From NCBI GenBank assembly GCA_947522735.1, contig CANNTZ010000021.1, forward strand, positions 1-34,008: 34,008 bases of DNA. Direction: 5' to 3'. How positions within the stretch are numbered: position 1 is the first letter of the stretch; each line of letters starts with the position of its first letter. A program made the translations under genes and the position numbers. Below are positions 32,582 to 34,008 of this stretch, one piece after another. Below the pieces are notes generated by a model that searched no databases, was not told the origin of the DNA, and worked only from the letters and a program-made list of their open reading frames with translations. The stretch comes from an uncultured Oscillospiraceae bacterium. GTDB taxonomy: Bacteria > Bacillota > Clostridia > Oscillospirales > Ruminococcaceae.

Positions 32582-33673
32582 TTATCGCATATCTTCACAG
32601 CCGCTGTCAAGGAGCGCCTGCGTGATTGCGGAGGCATAGATGCGGATCATAAAGTCGTTCGGGTGGTTGACGAGGTTTGCGCTGAGGCTGGGATAGCCCT
32701 TCCTCCTTGCAGCCGCGTCGAACAGCGCGCCCATGGACAAAAAGCCGCAGCCGGGGAGACTGTCCGCCAGCGCGCGCAGCGCCGGCTCGTAGCTTCGTTG
32801 CAGGCCGGTCCAGCCAAGGCAGTCGGGATTGGGCGTTTCGCTTGAGAGCAGGAGAAACTCCATCTGCGGGTTTGCCTCGCGGCCGGTTTTGATGATCGAC
32901 CGGAGATTCTGCGCATATGCCTCGGGCAGAATTTGCGCTCCGCTGTCGTTCATGCCGAAGCGGACAACGGTCAGATCCGGGAGGAGAGCGGCAACGCGTT
33001 CCTGCGCCTGCTCCGCGCCCCAGCGGCTGGTTGTGCCGCCGACGGCAGTGTTGGAAACCTGTATGGCCGGATGCTCCCACGCCTCCGCGAGCAGGAGAGC
33101 GGTCAGCCGATCCAGCGGCGGCAGATATGGCGCAAGTCCGCTGCGTCCGCTGGCGTCACAGCCGGAGATGAAGCTGTCGCCGTAAAACAGCACGTTCAGC
33201 GGCTGCTTCAGCCGCAGACGGCGCGCAGCCTGCGGCAGACGGGAGAGCTGCCCCGGCGGGCACGGCACGCCGCACACTTCTGCATGAGAATAGCTCACAA
33301 GCACCTGACGGCGATGAAGCTCCAGCCCGTCCGGCTCATAGCGCACAAAACGGCCCGGACAGCTCGCGCTGCGAATGGATATGGCCGCCGGCTCGCGCAG
33401 GAAATATTCCTCAAAGGAAAACCGCGGCATACGCCCGCCGGGCAGAGGGACGATGCGGTCGCCCTCCAGCAGGTAGTCCTCGCCCGCGCGATAGTCCGTC
33501 AGTCCGCTTGCGGAGCACACGCGCAGAAGCTTTTGCGGGCGGCAGAGCAACCGGCATGGCCGAGTTGCTTTTGTGACCGGATCCGGAGTAAAAAGAAGCG
33601 TCTCGTTCACAATTAGGTCGCCGTTCCATACATCCGCCCGCAGCGCGGACAAATCATAATAAAGCATACTCAT
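32582..33673 (-). CDS. SGNH/GDSL-family hydrolase
   Basis: The 363-aa protein has an N-terminal beta-rich region (about 1-155), then an SGNH hydrolase domain: FYGDSFISG (163-171, nucleophile Ser167), SNTAVGGTTS (block II Gly), RFGMND (block III Asn242) and NHPNDF (336-341, catalytic His337). The Asp normally found shortly before this His is not obvious; the sequence reads ANLVNHPND. Such enzymes often remove acetyl groups from plant polysaccharides, which suits the glycoside hydrolase upstream. The ATG overlaps the upstream stop codon (ATGA), so it is translationally coupled. Confidence 0.85.
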   Translation of the reverse strand: MSMLYYDLSALRADVWNGDLIVNETLLFTPDPVTKATRPCRLLCRPQKLLRVCSASGLTDYRAGEDYLLEGDRIVPLPGGRMPRFSFEEYFLREPAAISIRSASCPGRFVRYEPDGLELHRRQVLVSYSHAEVCGVPCPPGQLSRLPQAARRLRLKQPLNVLFYGDSFISGCDASGRSGLAPYLPPLDRLTALLLAEAWEHPAIQVSNTAVGGTTSRWGAEQAQERVAALLPDLTVVRFGMNDSGAQILPEAYAQNLRSIIKTGREANPQMEFLLLSSETPNPDCLGWTGLQRSYEPALRALADSLPGCGFLSMGALFDAAARRKGYPSLSANLVNHPNDFMIRIYASAITQALLDSGCEDMR

Positions 33674-34008
33674 TCGTCGAGGGCCCAACAGTGGAAGCCC
33701 GTCTCGGCCCTGAAGGAGCCGAGGCCCGGCAGGGTTACGTCTGCCAGGGCGCCGTGCGGCACCTGCAAATAGACGTATCTGCGGCCATATCGAAGCACCC
33801 AGCGTAGCGTCACGTCGCCATAGGGCGTGGAGACGCCCGCGCTGGCGGAGAGCAGCCTTTTGGGGAAACAGGGCTTCACGTCAAACCGCCGCCAGCCGCC
33901 GTCCGTGGGAGTGAGCCCCGCAAGACAGGCGAACAGCCACCGGCTGACCGAGCCGTGCATCGGATGATTGTGGGAGTTCATGAGGGGGTTTTTCTTCAGC
34001 TCAAAGCG
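33670..34008 (-). CDS. Glycoside hydrolase C-terminus, alpha-L-rhamnosidase (GH78)-like, partial
   Basis: The frame is open to the window edge, so only the last 112 residues are seen. NSHNHPMHGSVSRWLFACLAG matches the end of the catalytic barrel of GH78 enzymes. It is followed by a C-terminal beta domain (GWRRFDVKPCFPKRLLSASA, then VSTPYGDVTLRWVLR). The gene is first in the visible part of the operon, and its TGA overlaps the SGNH start. GH78 is the best guess; related families share this tail. Confidence 0.75.
   Translation of the reverse strand, partial: RFELKKNPLMNSHNHPMHGSVSRWLFACLAGLTPTDGGWRRFDVKPCFPKRLLSASAGVSTPYGDVTLRWVLRYGRRYVYLQVPHGALADVTLPGLGSFRAETGFHCWALDE

Overview
The window is the replication-origin region of a Bacillota chromosome. 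The gene set and protein types (Noc plus Spo0J-type ParB, RemB, RsmG, single Oxa1-type YidC2, R3H-type KhpB, a GldA/F/G-like ABC system with DUF4340) suggest a GC-rich gut-type Clostridia, perhaps Oscillospiraceae or a relative. That taxonomic reading is an inference; no rRNA gene is present to confirm it.

Minus-strand arm (about 369-13416, read right to left): dnaA, dnaN, yaaA (S4), recF, remB, gyrB, gyrA, mnmG, rsmG, noc. dnaA has a near-consensus promoter. The dnaA-dnaN gap and the dnaA leader carry DnaA boxes and a striking cluster of nine GTTGAAA heptamers, so oriC is probably bipartite around dnaA. A one-mismatch parS site lies between gyrA and mnmG.

Plus-strand arm (about 14266-29249): parA-parB, then rpmH, rnpA, yidD, yidC, khpB (jag), mnmE, then a four-gene ABC-2/GldG/DUF4340 operon and a lipoprotein with a trigger-factor-like FKBP domain. 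The usual mnmE-mnmG-rsmG-noc-soj-spo0J run is broken up: mnmG-rsmG-noc sit beyond gyrA, while soj-spo0J stay beside dnaA on the other arm.

Three non-coding blocks (1-270, 13605-14256, 16060-17480) are built from a dispersed, hairpin-rich composite repeat. A 50-bp segment occurs four times without change. The two larger blocks bracket parAB as direct repeats. Inside them is a two-stem-loop module in three copies, whose stems are kept by paired base changes and G-U pairs even where the sequence differs. This is the best candidate in the window for an undescribed element.

Right end (29600-34008, minus strand): a compact sugar-catabolism operon that enters from outside the window, with the C-terminus of an alpha-L-rhamnosidase-like glycoside hydrolase, an SGNH hydrolase, a LacI-family regulator, an atypical RpiB-family isomerase and a FAD-dependent oxidoreductase. 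A bidirectional terminator separates it from the origin-proximal genes. No tRNA, rRNA, CRISPR array, transposase or prophage gene was seen.
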